From Turbatrix aceti (lineage: Eukaryota; Nematoda; Chromadorea; Rhabditida; Panagrolaimidae), in the NCBI GenBank assembly GCA_963969345.1, contig OZ017769.1:868001-932000 (forward strand): a stretch of 64,000 bases of DNA, written 5' to 3'. The notes under the pieces are model-generated. The model was not told where the DNA came from. It ran no database searches and worked only from the letters and a program-made list of their open reading frames with translations. This document shows positions 10,060 to 22,142 of this stretch, in pieces. The first letter of the stretch is position 1; the number at the start of each line of letters is the position of its first letter. The position numbers and the translations under genes were made by a program.

Positions 10060-11988
10060 CTAGCAGTTGGCTGTGGAACGCTCAATGCTGACAGCCCGAA
10101 GCAGCTCCTCGAATCGCTCGTTCCTCTTCTCGATGGGCGGCTGCGAGAGCTGCGAAACCGCGGCAGCCACCGAGGCCGCATCCACGGTGGTCGGCATGCC
10201 GGAGAGCGCGGCTTCGTGCTGGCGATGCTGGGCTTGGTGGACGGCGACCTTCTTCGTGTAGATGGCCTCGGCTTCTTCGAGCGATACGTCCTCGGTCACG
10301 CCGATGGCGAAGATGCAGACCTCCGGGATGACCACCTTGGAGATGTAGTGGAACTCGGCCAGCAGCGACATGCTCTTCACCCGGGGCTGGAGGGCAATCC
10401 ACTTGTGGATCTCGTCGACGAGGATTTCGAGCTCGCGGAATTCGAGGTAGTCGGCGCAGGCGAAGGCGAGGTAGGCGTCGTTGGGCTCGGTGCCGCGGGC
10501 GTAGTCGGCTAGGCGCGAGGACTCGACTTCGTTCATCCAGATGGATTTCATGTGCTCGTGAGCCTCTTCGGAGACCATGTACTTGAATACGCTGTTCTGG
10601 GAAGAGCTGATCGCGGCTAAACGATACAAATGCGATAAAATCTTTCTTTTTTCCCATAAAAACTCACGATCCGGCAAAGTCGGTCCGTTGAGGACAGATA
10701 TCTTCCGGCCAGCAGCAGCAGCCGCAGCAGAGCTGTTGGTCGGAGCCTGCTTGTCGGCGGCCGCAGCCTTCGATTCCTTCTTCTCAGCAGCCGCCTTCTT
10801 CGCAGCCGTGGGCTTCTTGGCAGCGGGCGCCGGCTTCTCCTCGTCCTTTTTGCCCGGAGCAGCCAACTTCTCATCGGTCTTCTTGCCCGGAACAGGCTTG
10901 CCAGCGTCGTCGGAGATCTTGACTCCAGCAGGCTTCTCGACTTCCTTCTTGACCGGTTTCTCGTCGACAGTCGCCTTCGAGGCCGCGGCTCTCTTATGAC
11001 CGTTGCCTCTCTTGCCTGAGTCACCGGCCGGCGCCTTACGAGGTAGGTCGACCTCGGGGGGATTGACGGCAGCCGATTTCTTGTTTCCGGTCGTCTCGGG
11101 TTGCTCGAAGGCCTCCTGGCACTGAACGAGAGCTTTCACGTGCAGCTTGTTGCCCTGAGTCTCGCTCTCCTTGATGAGGCCGTCGACTTCGTCGTAGTCG
11201 GTCGGCTGGATGTACTTGGCCTCGATATCGACGGGAGCGACGTCATCCCGGCCAAATCGACGGATCTTGGCCTTCTTGCCAGTCGAAGACACACACTGAA
11301 AAACAATTCGTTTGAATCACATTTTCCAGATTTTTTTAAAATCAAAAACTCACCTCCGCAGGCCACAGAAGACCGGATTCGTCATTGGTGACCAAGACGA
11401 GTGTCGGCTTGGTCTTGAGCGCAGCGGATGCGGCCGCACTCACAGCTGGCGTGGCTTTTGGGGCCTTTTTTGGCGACGGGGGAGCTTTGGGCTTGGCGTC
11501 CGACTCATCCGTGCTGATCCGGGCCTTCTTCGTCGCCGGGGGATCGTCGATTTCGTCCTGTTCCTCTTCTTCATCGTGATTCGACGTCGAAGGCGAGATT
11601 TCAGTCTCCGACGTGCTCTTCGAAGCCGCGCAGAACGATGCAAACGTTATCTCGCCGCGAAGAAAGGTTTGGGCTTCAGCGTAGGCCTCCTTGAGTTCAT
11701 TGTCCGCGTCACTCGGCAGCTAAAAAAACAACAGCCATTGAAAAAGAAATTGCATTTTTGCTGTATAAAACTCACCGGATCGTCAGCCTTGAACTCGGTA
11801 GCAGCCTTGAAATTGGTCTTGAAGGCGAGAAGCTTGCCACCCTTCTTCCGGGCATCGGGGAGGAAGTAGACGTTGATCTTCTTGTTGTTCACGTTCTTCA
11901 CGAGAGCAGGCCACTTCGGCCAGCGGCGATAGCGGACCCAGATGACGTCGCCCGGCTTGAGTGCTGCTAAAATTCCGTCTTCAGTCAT
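10060..11988 (-). CDS. PWWP-domain chromatin protein (PWWP3/MUM1-like)
   Basis: Exons 11988-11776, 11719-11354, 11295-10668 and 10616-10060 give 587 residues, all in frame. An N-terminal PWWP domain (residues about 9-65) starts KPGDVIWVRYRRWPKWPALV; such domains bind methylated histone H3 and DNA. A long Lys/Ala/Pro-rich, nuclear-type disordered region follows (repeated AAKK, EKP, PGKK). The C-terminal exon is a compact helical domain with EFHYISKVVIPEVCIFAIGV and EDVSLEEAEAIYTKK, resembling the C-terminal domain of PWWP3A/MUM1 proteins, in which a related LLPEAI...AEE motif occurs; that assignment is from memory. Human MUM1 has a DNA-damage-response role; here only a nuclear chromatin role can be inferred. 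A broken copy of the last exon lies at 6315-6600. Confidence 0.8.
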
Positions 11989-12496
11989 TTGCACACCTTC
12001 TTCAACTCTGACACACCCTGATGCAATTTTGTGATTTATTTTTCAATCAGTTACGGTAAAACTACACAGCCAGCATAATATTTTCCCCCTAGCGTCAGCG
12101 TGATGATTATTTGACTTTTGATCATCAAAATCATAAAATAGCCGTTCTATCGCCTATTTCGGGGGGTTTCCCCCGACTCCGCCTATTTTTCCCTATATTG
12201 CACTATCATCATCGACCATCATCGGCGGTCATAGACCATGACAATAAGCCCGAAATGATGTATAGCCCCGCTCAAATGATGTATTTATGCCCTATTCAGA
12301 CAGACAAACCCAAAACCGCCCCTCCCTCGCCAAATATTACCGTATCCATGGAATTTCCCGAGTTCCGGTATAAATAACCCTCCCAACCGGGATCTCCACC
12401 TGCCGAACTTATATTGTCCACCCGCTGGCCTCCACCTCTCCTCTGCCTACGCGCGTCTGGTGCATGCAAATCACCCTAAACACCTAAAAATCAAAT
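11989..12496. other. Divergent promoter region, PWWP gene / arginase
   Basis: The PWWP gene starts leftward at 11988 and arginase rightward at 12497, so this 508-base gap holds both promoters. It includes a TATA-like box near 12368 and repeated ATCATCATCGACC-like runs around 12205-12235. No coding potential seen. Confidence 0.5.
12368..12376 (+). promoter_or_regulatory. TATA box of arginase gene
   Basis: TATAAATAA lies about 125 bases before the arginase ATG, with C/T-rich sequence following where initiation would be expected. Position and consensus fit a TATA box; initiation itself is not visible. Confidence 0.45.
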
Positions 12497-13650
12497 ATGA
12501 AAGCCACAACCCGTCTTTTGCGCCCCTTTGGCACGTCTTTGCCGCCTCCGGCACTGGGTGACTTGACTCACTCGATACTCACTGATTCCGAAATGGGCTA
12601 CAACGTGCTACGCAAACTGGCCATGACCCCTAGGCTACGGCTGATTGGCTGCGTCAACGGAGCTGCCGGCCGACACCTTGGATGCGAAAAAGCTGTATCC
12701 AAAATGCAGGAATCCCGTTTACTGAAAGAATCCCAGCTTGAATGCCACTGGTCAGACATTATCAAAGAAGAAGGAACCCATCGTCGACAACTTAGGGCTC
12801 TGCCAGGTAAACTGGACCCTTTTCCCCCTAAAAAACATAAAACCCCAATTTTAGGCCTCGCTAAACTATCCAAAGAACTCGCCCACGCAACCCAGCGAGC
12901 AATCGAATCTTCAGAAGAGTTCGCGGTCATCGGCGGCGACCATTCCTGCGCCATCGGCACCTGGAGTGGCATCGCGCGAGCCATGGTCGCCAGAGGGCAC
13001 ATTGGACTGCTCTGGGTCGATGCCCACCTCGACGCTCACACCCCGACCAGCAGTCACACCGGCAACCTGCACGGCACACCTGTTGCGCACCTTTCTGGCT
13101 GCGGAGACGCCAGACTCAGCGATATCTTCGGAATCTCCCCCAAAATCCGCCCTCAGAACCTAGCGGTGGTAGGAGCGAGGAGTTTCGAGCCCGAAGAAGC
13201 CGAACTCGTCCATAGACTCAAGGTAAACCCCATAAAAACCCAAAATCATAAAAACAACCCTTTTTTCAGATCCCCGTCTTCCACGAATCAGAAATAAAGA
13301 AAAGAGGCCTCCAAGCAGTGCTCGACGACGCGTTTGAAGCCGTAAACGACGGCACCTGCGGCTACGGCATGTCAATCGATCTCGACGGCTTCCGGGAAGT
13401 CGACGCGCCCGCCGTCGGGACTCCAGAAGACGGCGGTGTCGTTGCGGCCGACTTCATCGACTACCTCATGACCAGGGTCGACTTTTCGCGGCACATTGCG
13501 ACTGAAATCGTCGAATTTCTTCCCCACAAAGACGACGAGAACCGAACAACGGAAAAACTCATCGCAACCCTGCTTGAAAGCATCTACCTGACCAAGTACG
13601 TGCAGCTAAATGAACAACTGACGTCTGGACACCGTCTGAGAAGAATCTAA
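12497..13650 (+). CDS. Arginase (ureohydrolase family), 352 aa
   Basis: Hydrolyses L-arginine to ornithine and urea. Exons 12497-12806, 12855-13222 and 13270-13650, all junctions in frame. Metal-site motifs are intact: GGDHS (residues 130-134, His133), WVDAHLDAH (Asp159, His161, Asp163) and SIDLDGF (Asp263, Asp265), which together bind the two Mn ions. The substrate-loop motif SHTGNLHGTP and the GTPEDGG turn also fit. The N terminus (MKATTRLLRPFG) is basic and lacks acidic residues, suggesting mitochondrial import. The DAHLDAHTPTSSHTGNLHG wording resembles, from memory, a group of bacterial arginases (IDAHMDSH type) more than vertebrate ARG1/2 (VDAHTDINTP). Agmatinase or formiminoglutamase are less likely because of the TSSHTGNLHG loop. 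AATAAA follows at 13693. Confidence 0.88.
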
Positions 13651-13692
13651 CCCCCCAAAAAAGTGCGAAACTGCCAAATCGATTTTTATGAT

Positions 13693-13698
13693 AATAAA
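13693..13698 (+). terminator. Poly(A) signal of arginase gene
   Basis: AATAAA 43 bases after the arginase stop codon. Confidence 0.6.
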
Positions 13699-14242
13699 AC
13701 CCAAAAAAGTTGTCAAAACAAACCTGGCTGAGTTTCATTCGACTTGTTTGCGCTTTTGGGACCCATGATTCGCGTAATTACCTGAAAAAGGTCATCTTCA
13801 GCACGGCCAGCGGAAATTCCAAACATTCATCCACAAAAGGCAACGAAAAATTCACAAAAGAAAACACAAACCGATTAGCTCGTGAAAAAAAACGCGGAGA
13901 AAGAGCATGGAAAAATATAGTTGGCGTAAAGAGTGGAGAAGATGACGCAAGTTGCGCGCACGACACGACACGGAAGGCGAGGAGGGTGGCTCCTGTCAGA
14001 AGTTTTGATGGCAATCATCAAATTGAAGCTATCGGGAGGAAAAACTCTCTAATTAAAGGCAAAAATCGTGAATTTGACGATTCACAACTTACAAGCCACG
14101 AAAAAACTGTTTCAATGGGAGAAACAACCAAAAACTGCGGCATTCCTCATCGTGGAACCCGGGATTCACCAAAACTCGCCGGTTTGGATATATTGAGGCG
14201 TTTTTATCCGTTATACCAGGTACAAAGTAGGCTCTGAACCTG

Positions 14243-14910
14243 ATAACTGCTAAACCGATGGAAAAATCTCGTAAAAGTAAGGTAAAACTGGCAAATTGGG
14301 AGAATACAAGTCCAAAAATTATACAACCATCAAAAATCTTCGCATTTGCTTCTACAACTCCAGTTTCTGTGTTTTTCAGCTACGGGCATCACAAACCAAG
14401 CAGCCTAAACACAGAACGATCAAATAAAATCCAAAAACATCAGTCAGAAGCCCGAAATTCCGCAATTTTCGTTTCAAATCCATCAACTCCTATAAAAACT
14501 CCCAGAAAACTGCCAAAACTCCTGAAATCTACCTTCCAAAAACCTACTTCATCTGAAAGCAGCAAAACCTGCACCACACAATTGCCAAACCGGTAGATAA
14601 ATATCACAAAAGTCATGCAAAACTGGCAAATTGGGATTTTACAAAACCAAAGATTGAAAAACCGCCAAAAAGCATCGCATTTGCTTTCTCATCACCCGTT
14701 TTTGCGTTTTGAGCTCCGCGGATCACGATCCAATAATTTTACGCCGAAAACAAGCAATCAAAGCTACAAAAACACGACTTACAAACTCAAATCCAGCACT
14801 TTTCTTACAAAATCCATCAATTCCAATAAAAATCCTCCAAAACAAACTCAACTCCTCTAAATTCACCCTCCAAAACTTTAATCCGTCTGAAAGCAAGTAG
14901 CCTAAACACA
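14243..14910 (+). repeat. Diverged tandem duplication, unit ~335 bp
   Basis: AACTGGCAAATTGGGA recurs at 14286 and 14621, and CATCTGAAAGCA / CGTCTGAAAGCA about 335 bases apart. Intervening segments align with many substitutions. A-rich and non-coding. Confidence 0.5.
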
Positions 14911-15780
14911 AAACAACTTTTCTCCAACTCCCGCAGGAAAAAAAACACATTGATTGAAGTGAATATAAAAACTCAAGCAATTTGACTGATTCCAACCAAG
15001 CCAACCTCCACAAACCATCCGTTCTGCCTTAAGTCAAGTTTAAACCAACCAATAAAATAAACTTTGAAGCTCGAAATCCAGGTACACACGACAAAAAACC
15101 GTGACCAAAAAAATAAGCGTACAAATAATTTGTGAGGGAAAGCAACATGGGTGGTAGAAAAACGCGCGCAAGAGTAAAATCGCGTCGAGAAAGCTCGATT
15201 GCGGAATTGCCGGTCGATGCATGGATGAGAACGGTTTTTTTGTGCAACGATGTTACCGTATCATTACGATTGTTATCGTTATATTTTTAATGTGATCCCA
15301 CTAGGGTTCCAGCGGTTTTTTGTTTGCGAACAAACACGAACATTTTAGAAATTTTGTTTGAAAAATCGAACGAACGCAAGTATTTTGACCGTGATCGCGA
15401 ACGAACACCAAAGATATTCTTCTTATCATTTGTGCTAAAAAAATAATGTATTGAAAAATCTCTTCGCGAATGAACACGAACAAAAAAATTGGATTTGTTT
15501 GCGAACGTTTTCCCCTCATTGGTTCCAACTTTTTGACGTTATTTTTGCACAAATTTGGACCTTTTAGGCAGTTTTTTGCACCACCCATTGTTTTATTCCT
15601 TTTTTCTTTTTCAAAACAGAAAAAAGTTTTTTCTGGGGTTTTTAGTTGTAAAATTTTGCTCACAATGTTTTATTATCACCGGTTCACAACTTCCAAGTAT
15701 GAACCGTCAGAAAATGACTTTCACTGAGGCGTCCAACTTCTGGGCGCAAACTCGATCAACAGCGGCGATTCGGTCTTTCG

Positions 15781-15918
15781 ATGGGCAAGTTCGCTGCCGA
15801 CTGCAACGTGGCTCGTCTCTCCCTCTGCGAAATCTCATTGGATAAGACGCCTGAACATGGACCCTGCAAGTACAACAATGTGCCATCTGAGCCCACGAGT
15901 CCTGCCAGTATACCCTAG
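15781..15918 (+). CDS. Short Cys-containing frame, possible exon or relic
   Basis: An ATG-started frame of 45 codons with GC-rich, codon-like composition inside an A/T-rich region: begins MGKFAADCNVARLSLCEISL and has three cysteines (8, 16, 29). It is open upstream for about 25 more codons in the same frame. No partner exon was identified. It may be the last exon of a small secreted protein or a decayed fragment; not recognised. Confidence 0.25.
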   Translation: MGKFAADCNVARLSLCEISLDKTPEHGPCKYNNVPSEPTSPASIP

Positions 15919-16438
15919 TATTTATCCGTCGATAACACGTGTTATGGCAACAACTATATTTTTTTTCATCTGTTCGGAGCACCATGGTCGATGATCGTAT
16001 CTCGTGTATGTGTGAACGTAAACTTTTAGCCAATAATTATTACAAAAATAAAGTTGACTGACTTTGTCTGCGGGTACTAAAACTAAAAGGGGTGACTGGT
16101 AGTGGTGTAAAGGATGATTAATTAATAAGTAATTAGAAAACAGTATGAAAAGGCCACAATTTCGGAAGACAACAGTGCAGAATCCGTCCAAAAAGTTTGG
16201 CTGGTCTCGAGTGGAAAAAACAGTTTTCTTTCCAGTCGAGACCATAGCAACAACGTTTCATTGAAAACTCGACATGTCATGGATAGGTCAATACTTTTTT
16301 GTCCTTTGGATCGGTAGTCAGCAGATATTTAGATTTTGGGCAGGGATTTTTTTCTAGGATCGAAACAGGATAGAGGCTAAGTGGTGGGCAGATGAGGTAA
16401 GGCATGTTCCTACGGTATCTCGAAAGAATAGGTGTATC

Positions 16439-17906
16439 CTAATTTGCAGTTGTGTATTGTTGCGGTTGCAAGCTGGATATTAGACGTTTCATGATGGGAT
16501 TGACGTGGTCAAATGTCGTAAACGATATACCCACGGCAATTGGTCCCTTGATCCAGTTCATCGATAGGCCCTTGTAGAGTCCCTTTTGGATGCCTTCATT
16601 CTTGTAGATATCATAGAGGGTAACCAGAATTCCCTGATCCGGAGGCACACGACCCGTTTGCATCCTTCGTCTTACGATATCCAGGGGATAGGATGACGTC
16701 TGACCTACCAGGCCGGCGAAGGCGCCGAAAACGAGTCGGAAAAAGGGGTTTACGGCATAGCCCGTTTCTTCTAAAAAAAATTAGTCTCACCACGAAAATA
16801 TAAAATTGTTAGGCAAACCTTGATAGAGAAGTTTCAACGACTCGTAGGTAAAAAAACTTGATCCAGCGTACGGTATAACACCCAAAACCGTAGGATATAT
16901 ACCACGATAAAACATACGAAGACCATGGGTATGATATGTTCTTTGAAAAACAACAAATATATTGGGGTAATCTTGCTTTTTGGAAACCGATAGGACAGCC
17001 TTTGCCATGTCAAGGGGATACGTTACGACAGTTGCGGTGAGCGCAGCCATCGATCCTACCACGTACCGTCTGACTGGTGTACGGTTCCTAAAAAATAAAA
17101 AATTTTATAAAATTAACCACCCAAAAAAACCACCAACCCATCCTTATCGACATGAAAAATATGCTTGTATTCTTCGTGCGATGCAAACTGTATAGCAGCA
17201 TACGGAATGACACGCGCCATGGTTGCCGAATTGCCCCGGAACATGGAGAAAAAACCCGTCTGTTGGTAGGTAAGCCTCACAAACTTGAGTGCAGCTTTGA
17301 AGGAGTAACGCTTTGTCCTGGATACTGAACAACAAAAAATAATCATTTTTAGGCTAAAAACGGATTCAAATACCTTGGAAGTTAATTTTTGTCCGATCGA
17401 GTGGAGCAATCGTGGTCTTCGCAATGGCACCCGCAGTCGCGCCGGATGCGAGGGACGGGAGAAAAGAGGCAAACGCTCGGCTGGTCTGAGCCTTGCCTCC
17501 TGATTCCGGTTTGGAAGCAACCTGAAACCTGGCATTTTAATAAAAAAAAACTATCCAGTGTATCGTAAAAAGTATTAGATTTTCCGATACACACCAATAC
17601 TCCCCTAATATAAAAACAATACAATTTTACAAAACATCGTAATACATAAAGTGAAAAGAAACGATTTTTACATATATTTTACAAATTTTTACACAGGTTA
17701 CGATAATTCACAGCAAAAAATTATCGTAACCCATAATTTTATAAAAAATCGTAACCCAAATCCCAACGTTTAAAAAATATCGTAGCTCACAATTTTATTT
17801 TAAACAATTATTCATAACGTTATAAAAAATTTTGGTAAGCCTAAATTTTTCAAAAAAAAACTGTGACCCCCAACAAAGCCCAATCCCGACTTACCTCATC
17901 GCTCAT
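16439..17906 (-). CDS. SLC25A42: Mitochondrial CoA/nucleotide carrier SLC25A42
   Basis: Exons 17906-17895, 17521-17374, 17324-17138, 17087-16819 and 16770-16439 encode 315 residues. Three mitochondrial-carrier repeats are visible, with signatures PLDRTK, PLDMAK and [10 protein letters not shown]. Extended segments match human SLC25A42 nearly word for word, e.g. [39 protein letters not shown] and [18 protein letters not shown] followed by ISFTTFD. SLC25A42 sits in the inner mitochondrial membrane and exchanges coenzyme A and adenosine 3',5'-diphosphate for adenine nucleotides. The first exon encodes only four residues (MSDE) and is separated by a 373-base A/T-rich intron with repeated ATCGTAAC words. 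Confidence 0.93.
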
Positions 17907-20616
17907 AGCCTGTGTAACGACACTCTCGCCACGATTTTAACCCAATAAAAAATTAGTTGTCAGGGGTTCGAGGTACTCCAGGCCAGAGACGGAGAGCAAA
18001 AAATCGTTTTCAATCGTTGTTGTCGATTTTCTAACCTAGATCACCATGAGTCCGTTTCGAAGTCAGTTTCTGTGGGTACTTTTCAGTATGGGCAACAATC
18101 AGTAGGTGCGTGACACCGTAAAGGTGCGCCCAAAAAGAAGAAGCGAGCACAGGTGGGGGGAGGAAGTTGAGGGAAAAAAAGGATGGGATGAGAGTGATTA
18201 CCTGAAAAAATTATATTGAAATTTTTTTTGTAAACAACTCAACAAAGAACAGAAAAACAAGTACACGAAAAAATGTTTGTCACGTGATCAAATCAGTTAA
18301 AAGTATAAAATCTACAGTTTACGATAAATACGACAAAATGTATGATCAATGCCCAAAATTTCTATAAAAATCCAAAAAGCAGTGTGCAGCGAGTGCAATT
18401 TTCCAATCGTTAGTTGTTACTTAACAAAGAAGAAACGCTTGGAAGAGTTGCAAAACACACGCACACAAACAACCGCATTTACTACACACAAGCGGCGTGC
18501 ATGGTACAGAGTCGAAGGGTCTACGAGACCTTCGACTTTGGGTGGCGATAATGAAGAGCGGGTAGACTAGACAAGTGACGGGGACAGCCAGGTGAGTAGG
18601 TAGGTAGGTATGCGTTTGTTTTTGAACCCAAAAAAATTCAAATAAAAATTAAATTTATTATAAATTTTGGATCATAAAGGGGATTTCTGGGGTACAAAAG
18701 AACAATTTGAGTCGATTTGACCTGCTATCAAAATTGTTTCAATCGATTTTCCAGTTGGTCAGTAAAAAAGATGCAACGCCACCGATAAGCAGTAATTAAA
18801 AAAATTCATTAGTGCCAAAAAAAGTCATTCATGCCTCAATTCTCTCTGCAAACACTCAATAAATCAAACCAGTGGTCAAAAAATAAAAGAGCACAGTTTT
18901 CAAAAAAATAAGAAAGCCGTAAAGAAAGGTGAAAGGTGGGAACAATCAACGAAGTTGAAACGTGCTGCATCTCGTCTCGTGTCTTGTTTGTCGTACTCGA
19001 AGACAGAAAAAAAAGTGGAGTAACAAGTTTTATACCACTCCAAGCTCATAGACAAATAATAGTCAAGAAAAAAAACATAACAGATAGTCAGTCAATCAGA
19101 GCTAACACAAACGATCATAATCAGAGTTGTTTAATTCGGCAATTTTCAGCGCTCGCTCTGCTCGCGCTCTTTGAGCAACTCAATTTTTCGTGCTCGCTCT
19201 GCTCATGCTCTTTGAGTTCCTAAAATTTTCGCGCTCGCTCCGCTCGCGCTCTTTTATTCTCAGATCGTCTGCTCTTGCTCTGCTCACGCTCGTGAGTCGA
19301 GCAGGAGCGAGCAATGAGCAAACATGGCTCACACATAAAAATGTGAATTTTGAGCCAAAATTCAGTTCCTCACTAAAAGAAAGACCGTATACTCCTTGGA
19401 GATACCCCCAACATCGTGTTTTTGATCGAAATTACCAGTATTTTAGTATTTGTAGCACTAAATTTATAGTGCGCAGTGCTCATTTTAAAAATTTCTCTTG
19501 CTCGCTCTGCTCACACTCTTTGAGCAATTCAATTTTTCGTGCTCGCTCTGCTCATGCTCTTTGAGTACCTAAAATTTACGCGCTCGCTCCGCTCGCGCTC
19601 GTGAGCTGAGCAGGAGCGAGCAGTGAGCAGGAGCAATTTGGTGAGCATCGAACAACTCTGATCATAATCGTCGTTCGTCGCTCGTCTTCATCAAGCAAGG
19701 AAAAGGTAGAGGACAAAGTCTTCTCAGGCAGGCGCAGGCAGGGAAGCGCCTGACGAAGCGGAGCCTGTCCTGCGTCGCGAATTCGCTGGACGTCGTCGGC
19801 AGCCGACACATAACGCCAAGACAACCCGCCCGAGCTCGTGAGCTCATTTTCGTTTTCAGTCGCCCCTTTTTCCTATTCTGAGGGGGGTGGGGTACGGGGG
19901 GGAAGGGGGGTTGATCGATCGACTCCGTGTACACGGCGTGTGATAATCAATAGACAACATCACATCACACGACGACGCATGGTAGGAAAACCTTCTTTTT
20001 TTGCTAGAAGATACGCGCGCACGCGGCTGTTCACTGCTTTTTACCTTTTATCTGGCTCGCACTCGGATTCATCCCTGAAAAAATCCAATGGATGAACGCT
20101 CGATGGTCGATTGACAACAAAATGTTTTTTTATTCAAAAATATTTCCAAGTGTACTTTGACCCCGTAGAAGACCCAAAAATCAGAAAATCATGTACCCTT
20201 CATTTACGCCTTATCAATTCTACCTGATTTCTGTTCAACTGATAATTATTTATGGCAACGGTAAACATTTATCGTGTTTACGGGATTTGAAAAACCCGAA
20301 AAGTGCAAAAAATGCTAAATCTAAAAAAAACCCAGAAAACGTGCTAAAACGCCCATTTTAACCAAATTTATCTAGGAACCGCTCTTTTATTGGATTGCAT
20401 AATCAACAAACATATCACGACTAGAACAACATAGTGGATGATCAAATACTCAAATCGTTAAAACAGTTAAAATGAGTGAAGGAAAAAAAGAAAACAGAAA
20501 GTCCACCTTGGCGTGGTGAAAAAAGTGGGGATCTATGATATTTACCCCTTAACAATATACAAATGAGATAGAGATGCCAAAACGAATCCAAAGTGATTCA
20601 CGCGACCGGGAGTGAT
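17907..20616. other. Gene-free 2.7 kb region
   Basis: No credible exon on either strand. It contains a GGTAGGTAGGTAGGTA microsatellite near 18597, a pair of GAGCG-rich repeats (19149-19320 and 19496-19640) and A/T-rich sequence. The left edge holds the SLC25A42 promoter and the right edge the CCCH-protein 3' flank. Confidence 0.4.
19149..19640. repeat. Paired GCTCGCTCTGCTC-rich repeats
   Basis: Two copies (about 19149-19320 and 19496-19640) of a block built from GCTCGCTCTGCTC(G/A)(C/T)GCTC words and spacers CAACTCAATTTTTCGTGC. The 3' side of each runs into the complement (GAGCAGGAGCGAGCA), so each copy can form a hairpin. Copies are about 346 bases apart. Confidence 0.55.
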
Positions 20617-21564
20617 TCAAAAAAGAGGTCCAGGACCGGCGTAGGATGAGCCTAGCCTCGATGGACCAGTCGACGTCGCCGGCTGACCCATCATCATCAG
20701 CGGTCCGGATGACCACGCCATGGGCTGCGGCTTGTCGTCGACGGTTAGGCTGGCGATGAAGGGCGTCATGCGCTGGTGATCGTCTCGTCGGTGAACGTAC
20801 GCACACCTCGCACCCTGGGGACAGACACCGGTGAGCGTAAAGTGACGGCAGAGTTGGGTTTTGTAGTTTGAAAATGCCTATGGAAAATCATAAAAACGAA
20901 TCAACTCATAAAAAAAGCCATAACAAACCTGAGGCGGTAGTCGTAGCTCCCGGACGCCGTGCGCGTACTTGCACTGCTCACCGTAACCACAAGCCTGGCC
21001 TGCTTGGTAGAATTTGCAGAGAGCAGTTTTGTAATTTCGACTGGAATTGCCCTCGCTGCTGGAAAACCTGGTAGCCGTGTTGCTGCTGTCGTTGAAGCCC
21101 GCAGACGAAGAAGAATGCCCAGGTCGGCCGTCTCCAATCGTGCCAAACTTGTTCGGGAACTGAAAAATTGCAGACCAAAAAAATGAGCAAAAAAAAAACA
21201 AGAAAACATACCAGGATGCGGCGCGTCTGAAGGCAAGGCTTGACAAAAGTTGTCTTGGTCGTCGTCGTCGTCACTTCGCGGGCTATCGTCCCTGATTCGG
21301 TGAAATTCGGGATTTTAGGCTAAAAATTTAATTTGAAGAAAACCCAAAAACGCATAAAAATGAGAAAAAAATACTCACAAAGGAAGAACCAAAGTCGATG
21401 CGTGGAGCGCTGTTTGATTCGCGAATTCGTTCATCGAGCGCGTATTCGGCAGCGGCATTTATCATCTGTTGGGCACGCTTTTGCTGCCGATACTGGGTCA
21501 TACTCTCGCGACAGATATCCGCAGAAGCATCGAATTTTACCCTTTTTTCGTTACGACTCATCAT
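20617..21564 (-). CDS. Tandem CCCH zinc-finger RNA-binding protein (TIS11/TTP family)
   Basis: Exons 21564-21379, 21319-21212, 21159-20929 and 20877-20617 encode 261 residues, all in frame. Two C-x8-C-x5-C-x3-H fingers lie at residues 146-165 (CKFYQAGQACGYGEQCKYAH) and 185-204 (CRHFTLTGVCPQGARCAYVH), each preceded by the family lead-in NYKTxLC and separated by a 19-residue linker (18 in TTP). This architecture binds AU-rich elements in mRNA 3'UTRs; in nematodes the family includes germline determinants such as POS-1, MEX-5 and OMA-1. The ZnF2-containing exon ends in a Gly/Pro/Ser tail. The N-terminal third is polar with a Thr-run and shows no domain. Which nematode paralogue this is cannot be decided from sequence alone. 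Confidence 0.88.
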
Positions 21565-22142
21565 CGTTATTGGATGGATTTGACTTGGAATCACGCAGCA
21601 ATCGACCAACCGAACAGCAGACAAGGCGGCACGCGACAGGGCAGAAAAACAACTCAATGGGCCTCAAAGGGAGGTCGTGGCGCGGGAACAGCGATCGGCA
21701 ATCGCGACGACTGCAGTCGATGATGACGACCCCAACATGGCGCTTCGATCGCGCTTTTTCTTATTTTTTGTCCACCTCAGTCACAATCAGCCCGCGCAAA
21801 CTGCATTGAAAAATATGGAATTTAAAAAAACGTGAAAAATAAAAAGTAAAAAATTGTCAGTGGCAAAAAGCAAACTCGAGAAAATCTATTTATCGTTTTC
21901 CAAGAACAATGCGATCAATTTACCAGCCCAGCTTGGCGGATTTTTTAGGCCACAGGTGACAACGTATTTTTTTTGAACGAAAATCACACATCGGTGCTTT
22001 TCGTGTCGAGATTTTATGCTTGATACGGTTTTTTTGACAACAGTTCGACAACGATTGTTGTTTGCGTCTCCTCAACGGTTGGTTAATCATACTTTTTTTT
22101 TATTACAGCAATTGTATTACAGAAAAGGTTGGTGGGTGTTTT
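21565..22142. other. Gap between CCCH gene and transmembrane gene
   Basis: Upstream region of the CCCH gene and 3' flank of the next minus-strand gene; frames here have no protein-like features. Confidence 0.35.

Larger units (their letters stand above)
13651..16438. other. Gene-poor 2.8 kb region
   Basis: Only two things stand out: a diverged tandem duplication (14243-14910) and a short Cys-containing frame (15781-15918). 15300-15520 has repeated GCGAACGAACAC-like words. The plus frame open across 13710-14237 lacks protein-like composition and starts without an ATG context. Otherwise A-rich non-coding sequence. Confidence 0.4.

Noticed and set aside
13710..14237. 175-codon plus-strand frame
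   Set aside because: No proper ATG context, Lys/Thr/Ser-rich translation of A-rich DNA, no splice or domain support.
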